DNA of 64,000 nucleotides from Embleya scabrispora (GTDB lineage: Bacteria > Actinomycetota > Actinomycetes > Streptomycetales > Streptomycetaceae), in NCBI RefSeq assembly GCF_002024165.1, contig NZ_MWQN01000001.1, forward strand, positions 6,758,001 through 6,822,000, in the 5' to 3' direction. Positions 1 through 10,244 of this stretch are shown here, one piece after another; within the stretch, counting starts at the first letter, position 1; the number at the start of each line of letters is the position of its first letter. A program made the translations under genes and the position numbers. Below the pieces are notes generated by a model. That model had not been told where the DNA came from. It did no database searches and saw only the letters and a program-made list of their open reading frames with translations.

Positions 1-2587
1 GTGCTTCACCGAGCGGAAGTTGGCCCTCCAGATGCTTGAGATACAGGGCCTCGGCCGTCTTCGCCACGCGCTCGGCGTTCGGCACGTGCACCTCGGCCGC
101 CACCGTGCGGGTCAGCTCCAAGGTGCGCCCCATGCGCGAATTGAGGCCGAACTCCAGGATGGTGTTGAGTGCCAGCCGCTCTCCGACCAGATTCCAGGCA
201 CTGGGCGAGACGCGTTTCTTGCGTGCCAGAAGAGCCTTCACCTGGTCCACGTCGTGCAGGTCGGGCGGAACGACGGAGGAGAGCAATCGCTCTTCGGAGA
301 CCGCGGCGCGACTGACCAGCGCGGCGATGAGCTCGTTGAGCGGGATCCCCTCGGTGCCCAGTACCGGATTCTCCCGCGCGCGCGACTCCAACTGCTGGTG
401 TACGAGGGAGCGCAGGGAGAACTTCCAGGCTCGACTGGCCACGAATCCGGCGCGGTGTGCCGCGTCCTGGACCGAGTCGTTGAAGATCAGCGTGCGCCGG
501 TGGTCGCGCCCGTGCTTGTCGCGCTTGGGCAACTCGCCACCGGTGAACAGTTGGGTGACCACGACCGAGGCGAGCGGGGCCACTCCGGCGCCGAGGAAGC
601 GGATGCCCTGGGCCTGGGCACACGCGGGACAGCGATCCTGTTGGGAGTTCGCGTCGGCTTCGGCGTTGTCGAACCAGGCCAGCACGTAGACGCCGTTCTC
701 GGGGGCGTCGGCGATCCGGTGGTCGTCGAGGAGGACTTCGTCGGGGTCGATCCGACGCAGCGCCTCGCCGTTGTCTTCGAGCACGAGCACGGTCGAGTCG
801 TGATTGGCCCCACGACGCCCGCGCCGTGTGCGCTGATGGAGGATCGCCCGTGCCTGCTCGGCCGCCTCGGTCGCGGTCGCGGCGACGAGCGCTCGCACGC
901 GGCCCTTGCCCGCACCGCCGCCCGCGCTGAGTCGGTAGATCTCGTCCGGTGCCGTCACCAGCGAATTCGGGTTGCGCTCGGGGCAGATCGCGCTCCAGCC
1001 GGACCGTCCACAGTGTCGGCAGTACACGGCGGGCAGCCGCCCGGATCGCCGGGCCAGGCGGCGGCGTTCTTCCTGCGGTGAATCGGCTCGCGGCGGGCGG
1101 CCGTTGCCCAACGCCGCAGGGGCCACGTCGACGGCGGTGGCCGCCGCCTGGTCGGCGTCGGACCAGGAGAAGACCGGTGTCGGGGCGACGAAGCGGAGTA
1201 CCCGGGACAGCGCGCGCAGCCACAGGTGTGTCTCGATCATCAGCAGGGGCCGCTCACGCCCGGCGGGGGCGGCGGGGTCGTGGGCCACCGAGATCAACGC
1301 CACGAAGCGGGCCAGCGCGGTGGCCGCGATCTCGGGCTGTCCCGCCGCGGCGGTGCGCCACGCGGAGGTGGGATCGAAGGAGGACAGGGCTTCGACGGCG
1401 GTGAGCGGCGCGTCCACCTCGGCCCGGAGCAGGGCATGGGTCAAGGGGTGCGCGAGCAGTCGACGACCCAACTCACGCGGGTCGACGGCGTCACAACCGA
1501 CGGTGGCACGGGCGACCGCGTCCAAGCCGGCGGGTGTGCGGGCCGGATCGGGTAGCGCGACCAGTTCGGCGGGGCTGGGCAGCGGCAGGGTCAGATCGAC
1601 GGGAGACAGGAACGCGTCCAGCTCTTGGCGGTCCTCGCCGACGACCGAGTCGTCCGGAAAGCGAACGCCGAACACCTGCGACGCGAAGGTCAGCATGGGA
1701 CGCGGGCCGGCGCCGGTGGCGTCCGGTGCGGGCGCGGCCGACGCCGGCAGACCCTGCGCGGCGCCCAGCGTGGCAGAGGTCGCCACCGGGCAGATCGAGC
1801 CGAGCGGACGCCCGGGCTCGCAGACCCCGACGGTGGCGGCGAGGCGGCGCAGCAGCATCGCCACGTCGGTGCCCTGCGCGCCGTCGTAGGTGTGGAACTC
1901 GTCGATCACGATGTAGGCGAGGTCCGCGTCGCGCCACAGCGGGGCGTCCTGCTGCCGCTGGAGCAGGAGGTCGAGCATTTTGTAGTTGGTGATCAGGATG
2001 TCCGGCGGGTTACGGCGGATCTCGGCCCGGTCGACCATCACCCGCCCGTACGGCGATGCCGTGCGTGACGCTTTGGCCTCGCCGATGTACAGGCCCGCCG
2101 TGACCTCGGCGAGGCGGCTGTCTTCGAGCAGTCTCCCGAGTCGGTCGGCCTGGTCGCCGGCGAGCGCGTTCATCGGGTACATCAGGATGGCCTTGATGCC
2201 GGGCCGGCCGGCTACCCGTGCCCGACGGCAGTGGTCGAGCACCGGCGTCAGGAACGCCTCGGTCTTGCCCGAGCCGGTGCCGGTCGTCACCAGGGTCGGC
2301 TGCGGGACGTGCCCGTCCTTGGTGGTCAGTCGGGCAAACGCCTCCGCCTGGTGCGCGTATGGCCACTGGTCTCCGGGCCACCAGTCCAGGTGCCGCTGCC
2401 AGCCGTCGGCGGCCGGCCGGAACGGGCGCCGGATGCGGAGGTAGGGGCCGCGGAACAGCCCGTCGGCCGGATCGGTCAGGAAGTCGGTCAGCGCGTCCTG
2501 GGTGTCGGGCTCCGCGAGCGCGAACGTCGTCGTCAGATACTCGACTGTGGTGTCGCGCAGTGTCTGCGCGGCCAGTGTGGGTCTCAT
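1..2587 (-). CDS. YprA/DrmA-type superfamily 2 helicase, C-terminus beyond the window
   Basis: The reading frame is open from the ATG at 2587 to the window edge (862 complete codons, no stop), so the C-terminus lies outside. Visible helicase motifs are a Q-like HQAEAF segment near residue 90, Walker A GTGSGKTE near 101, the DEAH-box variant DEFH near 228 followed by TYDGAQGTD, and SATLG near 268. A cysteine cluster CRHCGRSGW...C near 520-535 suggests a zinc ribbon. These features fit the YprA family, which includes DISARM DrmA and Druantia DruE. With the SNF2 helicase and methyltransferase upstream, a DISARM-like role in restricting unmodified phage DNA is inferred. Whether the DUF1998 module is fused here or carried by a separate drmB cannot be seen. 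The start is set by the first Met of the conserved frame; no strong RBS is visible. Confidence 0.8.
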   Translation of the reverse strand, partial: MRPTLAAQTLRDTTVEYLTTTFALAEPDTQDALTDFLTDPADGLFRGPYLRIRRPFRPAADGWQRHLDWWPGDQWPYAHQAEAFARLTTKDGHVPQPTLVTTGTGSGKTEAFLTPVLDHCRRARVAGRPGIKAILMYPMNALAGDQADRLGRLLEDSRLAEVTAGLYIGEAKASRTASPYGRVMVDRAEIRRNPPDILITNYKMLDLLLQRQQDAPLWRDADLAYIVIDEFHTYDGAQGTDVAMLLRRLAATVGVCEPGRPLGSICPVATSATLGAAQGLPASAAPAPDATGAGPRPMLTFASQVFGVRFPDDSVVGEDRQELDAFLSPVDLTLPLPSPAELVALPDPARTPAGLDAVARATVGCDAVDPRELGRRLLAHPLTHALLRAEVDAPLTAVEALSSFDPTSAWRTAAAGQPEIAATALARFVALISVAHDPAAPAGRERPLLMIETHLWLRALSRVLRFVAPTPVFSWSDADQAAATAVDVAPAALGNGRPPRADSPQEERRRLARRSGRLPAVYCRHCGRSGWSAICPERNPNSLVTAPDEIYRLSAGGGAGKGRVRALVAATATEAAEQARAILHQRTRRGRRGANHDSTVLVLEDNGEALRRIDPDEVLLDDHRIADAPENGVYVLAWFDNAEADANSQQDRCPACAQAQGIRFLGAGVAPLASVVVTQLFTGGELPKRDKHGRDHRRTLIFNDSVQDAAHRAGFVASRAWKFSLRSLVHQQLESRARENPVLGTEGIPLNELIAALVSRAAVSEERLLSSVVPPDLHDVDQVKALLARKKRVSPSAWNLVGERLALNTILEFGLNSRMGRTLELTRTVAAEVHVPNAERVAKTAEALYLKHLEGQLPLGEA

Positions 2588-2716
2588 GACGCTCGCAGGC
2601 CCCCGTGGTCGGTCAGGATCATCGATATCCGCTGCGCTCGATGATCCGTCCACCTTACTGGCGGTGTCCGACGGTGAGCCTGTTGTTTCACCTGGTGCCG
2701 GTTGGGTCGGTGGTGG

Positions 2717-3274
2717 CTACTTGGGACGTTTCCGCCGATCCGGACCGGGCCGCGTTTTCGATGCGGTCGCGTTGGGGGCGGAGGAATCGGCGTCGGCGCG
2801 GTGGAGGCGCAAGTCGGCCCAGACCGTCTTTCCTCGTCCACCCGGCTCGGGGTACCAGCCCCATTCGGTCGCGGTGCTCGCCACGAGGAGCAGGCCACGT
2901 CCGGATTCGGCGATCGGGGCGGTGTCCTCGCGAACGCGGGCGGCGCCGGGGACGGGAAGCAATCCGGAGCGCGAGTCGGTGACCTCCACGCGGATGGTCG
3001 CATCGTTCGCGGCCAGACGGAGCCGGAAATCCCGCCTGGGGGCGTGGCCATGGCATACGGCGTTCGCGCACAGCTCCCCCACGATCAGTGTCATCGCATC
3101 GTGGGGGTCGCTGTCGTACGGCACGCCCCATTCGTGCAGTCGGTGGGCCACGAGCCGCCGCGCGAGACGGGCGCCGCGCGGCGTCGAGCTGAAACGCATG
3201 GCGAAGTGGTGGGCGGGCTCGGCGAGATCCACAGGAAACGCGGTTTCGGGAGATGTGTCGGACTTGATCGTCAT
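2717..3274 (-). CDS. RsbW-like ATP-binding protein (HATPase_c fold)
   Basis: This 185-aa protein has the GHKL ATPase signatures: an N-box ELCANAVCHG near residue 85, a G1-like VTDSRSG segment near 115 and a G2 GRGLLLV near 145. No histidine phosphoacceptor domain is present, so it resembles the stand-alone anti-sigma kinases of the RsbW/SpoIIAB type that are abundant in streptomycetes. ATG at 3274 was chosen because the upstream extension is low-complexity. It is divergent from the XRE/DUF397 pair at 3415-4493; this trio is a common actinomycete module. It lies between the helicase and the methyltransferase of the defence locus. Its partner is unknown. The C-terminal about 20 residues are basic. 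Confidence 0.75.
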   Translation of the reverse strand: MTIKSDTSPETAFPVDLAEPAHHFAMRFSSTPRGARLARRLVAHRLHEWGVPYDSDPHDAMTLIVGELCANAVCHGHAPRRDFRLRLAANDATIRVEVTDSRSGLLPVPGAARVREDTAPIAESGRGLLLVASTATEWGWYPEPGGRGKTVWADLRLHRADADSSAPNATASKTRPGPDRRKRPK

Positions 3275-3414
3275 GCCGCCAACGTCCCAATCGGTGGCGT
3301 AGCGTGACCAGGGGTGACGCACGGACGTTTCGGGGTTGTATGCGTCGGGGTGGGACGAGTAGGCGGTGTGCGCCGTGTAGAGGACTTCGACGGCGCGTTG
3401 GGCTGGGGAGGGTG

Positions 3415-4284
3415 GTGAGGCCGAGTGGGTCAGAGCGAGATGGAAACGGCGGGCGCGAGACGATCGGACAACGGCCGGAAGACGAGCCGGGGACGGGCTT
3501 GGTGGCAGCTTTCGGTCGCCAGTTGAAGCTGCTGCGGATCAGGGCCGGGGTGGAGCGCGTCGAGTTCGGCGCACAGATGGGCTACTCGACCGCGACGATC
3601 GCGGCCTACGAGCAGGGTCGGCGCATCGCGCCGCCCAAGTTCATCGACAAGGCGGACGACGCGCTGGATGCGGGCGGGGTACTCAAGGCGCTGAAGGAGG
3701 ACTTGGCGCGGGCGCAGTATCCGGCGTTCTTCCGGGACGCGGCGAGGTTGGAGGGAGAAGCGGTTGCCCTGTCGGTGTATGCCACGGTCGCCGTTCCAGG
3801 TCTGCTGCAGACCGAGGACTACGCGCGTGCCGTGTTTCGCATGCAGCGCCCCCTGTTGGACGACGAAGTGATCGAACAACGACTGGCAGCGCGTTTGGCA
3901 CGACAGCGGATCTTCGGCCGTCGGCCTTCTCCGTTGATGAGCTTCATCATGGAAGAGGCGGTGCTGCACAGGCCGATCGGCGGCCGGATGACGCTGCGCG
4001 GTCAGCGGGAGCAGATCCTCCTCATCGGGCAAAACCGTAACGTGGAGATCCAGGTCATGCCGACCAATCGCGAGGACCACGCCGGTCTCGGCGGCCCGTT
4101 CAACCTGATCGACACCGCGCAGGGACAGCGCGTCGCGTACACCGAGGTACAGGACGACAGCCGCTTGTACACCGGGCTGCCAAAGATCCGCGAACTTGAA
4201 TCCCGCTATGGCATCCTGCGGTCTCAGGCTCTCACCCCGAGTGAGTCGTTGGCCTTTGTCGAGCAACTGCTGGGAGAACGATGA
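3415..4284 (+). CDS. XRE-family regulator with DUF5753 domain
   Basis: An N-terminal helix-turn-helix (residues about 40-95, containing FGAQMGYSTATIAAYEQG) is followed by a DUF5753 ligand-binding-like region with VPGLLQTEDYARAV and a conserved C-terminal part (ADHAGLGGPF-like, YGILRSQAL). About 289 aa is the usual size of this WhiJ/AbaA-like family. The start is uncertain: GTG codons at 3412 and 3415 follow a GGGGAGG stretch very closely, and a TTG near 3500 is possible. It overlaps the DUF397 gene by ATGA (4281-4284), so the two are translationally coupled. The family controls development and antibiotic genes in Streptomyces. Here it may regulate the interrupted defence operon, which is inference. 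Confidence 0.85.
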   Translation: MRPSGSERDGNGGRETIGQRPEDEPGTGLVAAFGRQLKLLRIRAGVERVEFGAQMGYSTATIAAYEQGRRIAPPKFIDKADDALDAGGVLKALKEDLARAQYPAFFRDAARLEGEAVALSVYATVAVPGLLQTEDYARAVFRMQRPLLDDEVIEQRLAARLARQRIFGRRPSPLMSFIMEEAVLHRPIGGRMTLRGQREQILLIGQNRNVEIQVMPTNREDHAGLGGPFNLIDTAQGQRVAYTEVQDDSRLYTGLPKIRELESRYGILRSQALTPSESLAFVEQLLGER

Positions 4285-4493
4285 CCGTTCAGCGTGCCGC
4301 GCCACCTGTCCCGGAGGGCGCATGGTTCAAGAGCAGCTACAGCAGCGGCGGCGGCGGCGAGTGCGTGGAAGCGGCGACAGGCACCGAAGTCGTTTACGTT
4401 CGGGACTCCAAGAATCACGACGGTCCGATCCTCGCGCTGTCGTCCAAGGCGTGGACAGGCTTCGTCGTCTTTACGGTTGATCGGGCCCACTGA
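4281..4493 (+). CDS. DUF397 small protein
   Basis: This 70-aa protein has the canonical DUF397 features: a WFKSSYSS motif near residue 15, a GGECVEAA segment, the VYVRDSKN motif and a terminal WTGFV. It starts inside the stop of the XRE gene (ATGA), a standard arrangement for XRE-DUF397 partners. DUF397 proteins are thought to antagonise or modulate their cognate XRE regulator in streptomycetes; the mechanism is not visible in the sequence. A perfect 12-bp hairpin follows directly downstream. Confidence 0.9.
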   Translation: MTVQRAAPPVPEGAWFKSSYSSGGGGECVEAATGTEVVYVRDSKNHDGPILALSSKAWTGFVVFTVDRAH

Positions 4494-4517
4494 CTCGAAC
4501 TTGCGCACACCAGCCGA

Positions 4518-4555
4518 GAGGGCCATGCCTACGGATGAGCAGTGGCATGGCCCTC
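4518..4555. terminator. Bidirectional hairpin terminator
   Basis: A perfect 12-bp inverted repeat (GAGGGCCATGCC at 4518-4529 and its complement at 4544-4555) with a 14-nt loop lies between the convergent DUF397 gene and the methyltransferase. It has no U-tract, as is usual in high-GC actinomycetes. Confidence 0.75.
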
Positions 4556-4568
4556 GATCTGGTAGCGA

Positions 4569-7500
4569 TCACTCCCCCACGCTCCCGGGCGCCTTCGCAT
4601 CTCCAGGCTCCCAGCCAGCTGCTCGCAGACGGCGGCTGAACTCGTCGTGCGCAGCACGCATTTCTCGCCTACGGTCTGCGCGATAAAGCGGGCCGACATA
4701 ACTATCGGGGACAGTGGCCTCAAGCGGAAAATTCTCATGCGAACTGAGCTGCTTCCAGGCGTCCTTCGGCTGGCCGTAGCCGTGGACCTGATGTGCTTTG
4801 GTAATGCGACGCCCGGACGCATCGAACCACATATTCTCCTCATACTGCTGAAGCACTGGGAATCGAGCTTCGTATATTGCCACCAGCTCATCGGCACTGA
4901 TCCCCAACCAGACAGCTACTAGGGCGTCGATCTCCACCAATGCAAAGCGGCGCAAACGCTCGGCACGGAGCGGGGTGTCGCGAGTCCACTTCGGAGTGAC
5001 ACCCTGAGCTAGATGCGTGTCAAACCGACCCGCGAGATCCTCAACCCAGGCGTCTTCCTGCCAGGCGGGATCATAAAGTTCTTCCCACAAGGCTGCGTAG
5101 GCGTTCGTTTGACAGTTGAGCCGTAGAGTACGCAACAAAAGTGACGCAGCCAAGGGGTGTCCAGGCGTCGGAGCTGGCAAGACCTTCGCATCAGAAGTGT
5201 CCAAATGCCCTCGCCCGGAGATGCGCAAAGCGTAGTCCAGAGGCAGTGAGGCAAAGAAGCCCGCCACCAGCACCGTGTCCACGGCGGAAGCAAGCGCAGC
5301 GCTCCGAACCGCATGGATATGATTGGCCCCTGGCGGGATCAAACTTGCGTAAAGACTACGCTCCGTATTCGATGCAATCATCTCTCGCCATGCAACACGA
5401 TAGAACTCGGAAAATGGACGCATGCTCGCCGATCGAAGAATGTCTTCGATCGCAATTTGACGCTCCATGCCGCACAATTTAGGTTCCACAATATCGACTT
5501 CAGCCTCTGCCGCGGCATTGGCTGCTGAGTCATTCCTCAATTGCAAGAACCGCGCATGATCGACCCAGCGGTCCTGCCCGCGACGTATCGAGACTGCTCG
5601 GACAACTGCCGATAGTTTGTGCAAGGCACCGCATCTTCGGCAAGGTCAACATGGTCCCAAGGATCGTAATCCCGCATTGTTTTGGAACCAGTCTTGGGCG
5701 GTTGCTTCGAATATGGCGTTGCAACACCCAGCATCGTTCCCTGGATAATGACTTGATTCCAATGCTGCGCAACGCCTGGAGACCACGAGAAATATCCGGC
5801 CGTGCGGTCGTTCTTCTCGTCAAATCCGCGGCTGATACGCGGCTCCAGGGAGCCAAGGCGGTGAGACCACCGTGCCAATGCGGCGATAGCCGACTCTTCG
5901 GATCGCATAACCGGATAGAGCAGCTTCACCTCTTCGACAGGAGAAGCAACCTCTTCACCCGCCAGCGCTCCCCACTCAGCGAGTGTACGGCGGTCGACGG
6001 TGATGATGCGATCACGATGCGGCCGCAAATCCCATTTGCCCTCGTGCTTCACAGCAGGAACGGCACCGGTCCCATCATGCCGTAGCGACCTGGCCAGCAC
6101 CTGCGGGTGCAGCAGCCAGCTCATGTGCTGAAACCGAATCTCACTATCGCTGGAATAGACATTCACACTGAAGTGGCTGCTATTGCCGACAGGGTTAGCA
6201 AAGAGTAGAAGCTCATTGGCAAAGTCTGCATGGAATCGCAGATGTCGATAGGCGGCCCGCCGCAGAGCCCGCTCTTTCGCCCCAGCCAGATGTGTCGATG
6301 GGTGGATGAGCCCAGCCACGCCTTGCCTCCCCGTCGTGCGCCAGGCCAGCACCATGAAAGCTCGATACAAATCCGGCTGCGTACCGGCAAGCTCAGGGTA
6401 CATATCCAGCGATGCCATGAATTCGGAAGCCGCTGCATTTTCTCCTAGTTCACCCAGAAATGCCGATCGTGCACCTGGGCGCACCAGCACCGCCCCCTTG
6501 CGTTCCGCCCAAGCCTCGTTACTCGGCTTTTCGGCGAGTTCGAACCAAGGCTCGAACTCGGCGAGAACACCACCTTCCCTCCATTCCTGCTTGACCCACG
6601 GCGGGTTCCCCACCATCAGGTCGAATCCGCCCTCAACGAAGACGTGTGCGAAGTCCAATTCCCAGTGCTGAAACCCCTGTTGCGCCGAGATGTCGTACGC
6701 TCGACCGAACCAAGGGAAGGTCCCCCCAATATCGGTGGCCTCCGCCCAGGCCGAGATCGAAACCATCTTCGCGTCGAGTTCGCGCTCCACCGCATCGAGC
6801 TGTTCGAGGTCACGTACCTCCGGAATCTCAAACAATGAATCGCCATCCGCGTCCACACGACCCACGACCGCTTCGGCGAACTCCAGCCAGTCGTCCAGGG
6901 ACTTGAGCGCCACCTGACGCACATCGCCGTTCTCGTCCTTGAGCCCCCGCTTGATCTTCGTCAGGTCCTTGTCCCCCACGAAGTAGGCATCCCGATCGGT
7001 ACCGTCGAGCAAGCCAACCTCTTCCAACGGCCAGAACCACAGCGCGCACCACGTGTCCATCAGCTGCTTCAGCCGCCAGTACGGGCTGCCCTCCGTGCGC
7101 AGCGCTGCCAACACCGCGTCCCGGTCCATGACCGCGCCGGCCCGCGGTTGTGCCAGATCCTCCGGCCGCGCGCCCCACACGTCGATGCTCCGCGCGATCT
7201 CCTGCTCGGAGAGCCGAAGCCGCAGAACGACGAGCCCCCACAGGTACTCCACCCGCAGCGCGAGCGCCCGCAACCTGCCGGTCTGCGACCTCAGTTCCGC
7301 CTTGTCCTGGGTGTCCTCACGCTTCTGCTCCCGCCTCACAGCGGCGAGTCCGCGACCGCTGCCGCCTCCCGCGCCGGCCCCCGTGAGATCAAGCCCAGGC
7401 TGCTCCCAGATGTCCATGCCCAGGTCGAGCGCGCCCTGCCCGGAGTCCGCGTACACCGCGGGCAATCGCGGAGACTGCGCCGGCGTCGACACCTTCCCCG

Positions 7501-10192
7501 CCTGCTTCTTCGCCGCAGCGGCGACCGTCTTCGGGTCCCCCTTCGGCGCCCGCCGCATCGCAGCGCGCCATCGCATCATCGCCTGGATGCGTTCCGGCTC
7601 CAGCCAGTCCGCGACGGCCCCGGCCACCACACTCTTCGGGGTCTGGTCCTCCGCGTCCTTTGCCGGCTTGCGAATCGACACCGCCTCGGCGACCGATCCC
7701 CACCCCAGCGCGGGCAGCAGGAACTGGTGCACCGCCCGTCCGGGCAGCTTCTCGGTCAGCGGCACGTGCCTCGGTCGCTGCTGATCCTTTGCGTTGAGCC
7801 AGCCGCCCTCACTGAGCGATTGCCCGCCGTAAACCTTCCGCACCGCGCCGATCAGCGAGTTCCCTCGGTGCAGGTGCAGGCCGTACCAGGGGGCCTTCAT
7901 CCCCGGATACATGGTGTTCAGCCACAACGAGATTTCGGCCAGCTCCACCGCAGTGTCGTTGAGGTCGACCCCGTACGCGTTGTGTAGCGCGATGTACGCC
8001 TTCACCTTTTGCAGTTCGCGCTGATAGTCCTCCGGGTCGATCTGCTCACCGCGCTCGTGCTGGGCCAGCCGCAAATACAGCTCGGCAAGCTGGTTGACCG
8101 CCTCGTTGAGGAACGCCCCCGACCCCAGGGCCGGTTCGCATACGCGCCAGCGCAACACGTCGGCGGCCTTCACCTCGGACTTCTCCGGCTCGCGTGGGTC
8201 GACGTTCCCGTCGTCGTCGAGCCGGAAGCGCAGGGCCTGTTCGACCGTGACCTGAGTCAGCGATTCGGGGGTGTAGTACGACGCGCTGGTCTGCCGATCA
8301 CGGCCCGCCAGCCGGTAGACGTACGACCCCACGGGGTGCACGCGCGATACCTTCTCACCGGAGTCGCGATCCACCTCGTCCTTCACGAAGACGCTGTTGC
8401 CCGGCTCATCCGGGTAGCGGCCGGACGCGACCTGGCCGGCGTTGATCAACCACGAACCACCCTCGGGGTCACCGCCCTTGGCTACTTCGTACAGCGCTTC
8501 GCGGGCGATGAAGCCGGTGTATGACATCAGGCCCTCGTACACCGCGCCCAGGTGGTTGATGCTCAGGTTGGCGTAGCTGATGAAGCCACCACGCCCGCCC
8601 ACCTTGCCCTCCTTGAGGGTCAGGTGGCGCAAAACCTGGTGCAACACCTCGTTGCGCAACCGCAGGTCGAGCGGGGCCGGGGTGGGAGCGTCCTCGGGAA
8701 GGGCATGTTCCGGGTAGGTGATCTGCTGCCCGACCAGCTTTATGGAAGCCGGGTCGAACAGCCGGGAACGAAGGGCCTCGATGCGCACGCCCTCATACCC
8801 GTCGTCTTCGGCAACACTCGCACCCGGGCCCGAGACATCAACAACCGGCTCCGCCTGGGATACCCCCGCCGAAGCCGCCGCGCCCGCGCCCTCGCGCGTG
8901 GTGAGCGTGTCCGCCGTCGGGTGTCCCCGGAATACCCGGTCGAAGAGCAGGGCGAGCGATTCGTGGAAGTGCAGGCCGCGTCGGGAACTGCTGCCCAGCT
9001 TCTCCTGGACGACCAGCTCGCGCAGCCGGGCGACGCTGTACCCGGTGACGTACTCCTCGCTCTTCATCGGCAGGATGACGAGTTCGGGTCGTGCCTCGGC
9101 GTACAGCAGGAACAAGATGCGGTACAGGTAACGCAGCGACTCGGTGGTCAACAGCTTGGGCAGATCGCCCGGTTCCTTGAGGGTCTCGGGCAGCCACTCC
9201 TGAAGGTCATCGGGCTGCACATCCTGAGCGCGGGCGCGGTTCAGTACCTCGTTGGCGATCAGCTGGACGGACTTTTGCAGGCCGACCCGCAACTCCGCGG
9301 TCACGCCCACCGAGTGGTCGCGCGACTCGGCGAGCAGTCGGGTGATGTCGTCGTCGACGCCGTCTTCGCGCGGGCGCAGCGAGGGCGCGCCGAAGAGCGC
9401 GGCGATCAGGTCGATCTCTCCCACCGTCGCTGCCTTCGCGGCCATCCGCGGCAGGGCGGTGTCGAGGTTGACCGCGAGGTAGCGGCCCCGCGCGAAGCCC
9501 TCCCGGTCACCGAGCACCAGCACCGCTCCGAAGAGCAGTACCGCGTAGCGCGGCCCGTTGGCCGCGGCGAGCACCCAGGCGGCCAGATCCGTGACGCTGT
9601 GGACGGTCTTGCCCGGAGCGACCCGTACCGGCGCGGGCAGCCGGTTCGCGAAACCGTCGCCCCGTGCGTCGTCGACGTTCTCGGCGAAGCCGCCGGCGAG
9701 GACCACGACACCCAGCTCGCTGTGCAGGACGGGTACGGCGCTCGGACCGGTGGGGCCGTGTGCGGTGAGGTGACCGGGTGTGCAACGGAATCCGAGCGCG
9801 TGCAACAGTCGCGCGTGCCAGTCGGCCAGTCCCGTGCGCCACTGGGCCTCGGGATTGCCGTCGTCGACCGGGCGAGGCGGCTGCGGCTGGAAGTCGGGCA
9901 CCTCGTGCTGCGGACCGAGCGCCTTCAGCGCCGCAGTGGCGGCCTCCTGCGCGGCGAACGCGAAGGCGTCGGGGACGCTGCCGAACTTTTCGGCATCCCG
10001 ACCCAGTGCCGCGCGGGCGTCGAGGTACACGCCGGCCAGGTCGCGCAGACCCTGCCGGGGCGTGGGCCTGCCCTGGCGCTCCTGGGCCGTCCAGTCCTTC
10101 AGCGGGCCGTTCTTGAGCTGCTTGGGCAGGATCTCGTCCAGGTAGAAGGACGGGAAGTACTCACCCTCATTGATCAGGGAGTCGAACGTCAC
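4569..10192 (-). pseudogene. DISARM-type adenine-N6 DNA methyltransferase, single frameshift near 5578
   Basis: The gene starts at GTG 10192 (RBS AGGAG) and reads 1551 codons to a stop at 5537. Methyltransferase motif I, EPALGSGAFL, lies near residue 687 and the catalytic NPPW near 1195, so it is a gamma-type N6-adenine enzyme related to DISARM class 1 and Eco57I-like methylases. Family-like sequence continues in another frame to 4569, including FSEFYRVAWREM, TERSLYASLIPPG and LLLRTLRLNCQTNAY. Joining TNYRQLSEQSRYVAG to QDRWVDH at 5577-5580 restores one frame and requires one extra G in a GGG run (CCC on the plus strand). The repaired protein would be about 1870 aa. The C-terminal region normally carries target recognition, so the truncated form would probably lack specificity. 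A sequencing error is the main alternative. The 3' part has distinctly lower GC than the 5' part. Confidence 0.85.
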
Positions 10193-10244
10193 GCCTGCTG
10201 CTCCTGCCCGCTGCGGTCATCGGTGTGAATGTCGTCGTGGCCTG

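Noticed and set aside
2584-3051. Extra minus-strand gene overlapping the helicase start
   Set aside because: The frame is Pro/Arg/Ser-rich and lies in a shadow of the RsbW-like ATPase; its ATGA overlap with the helicase is coincidental.
3415-4493. Toxin-antitoxin pair
   Set aside because: The XRE and DUF397 proteins match the well-known actinomycete regulator pair and neither shows a toxin fold.
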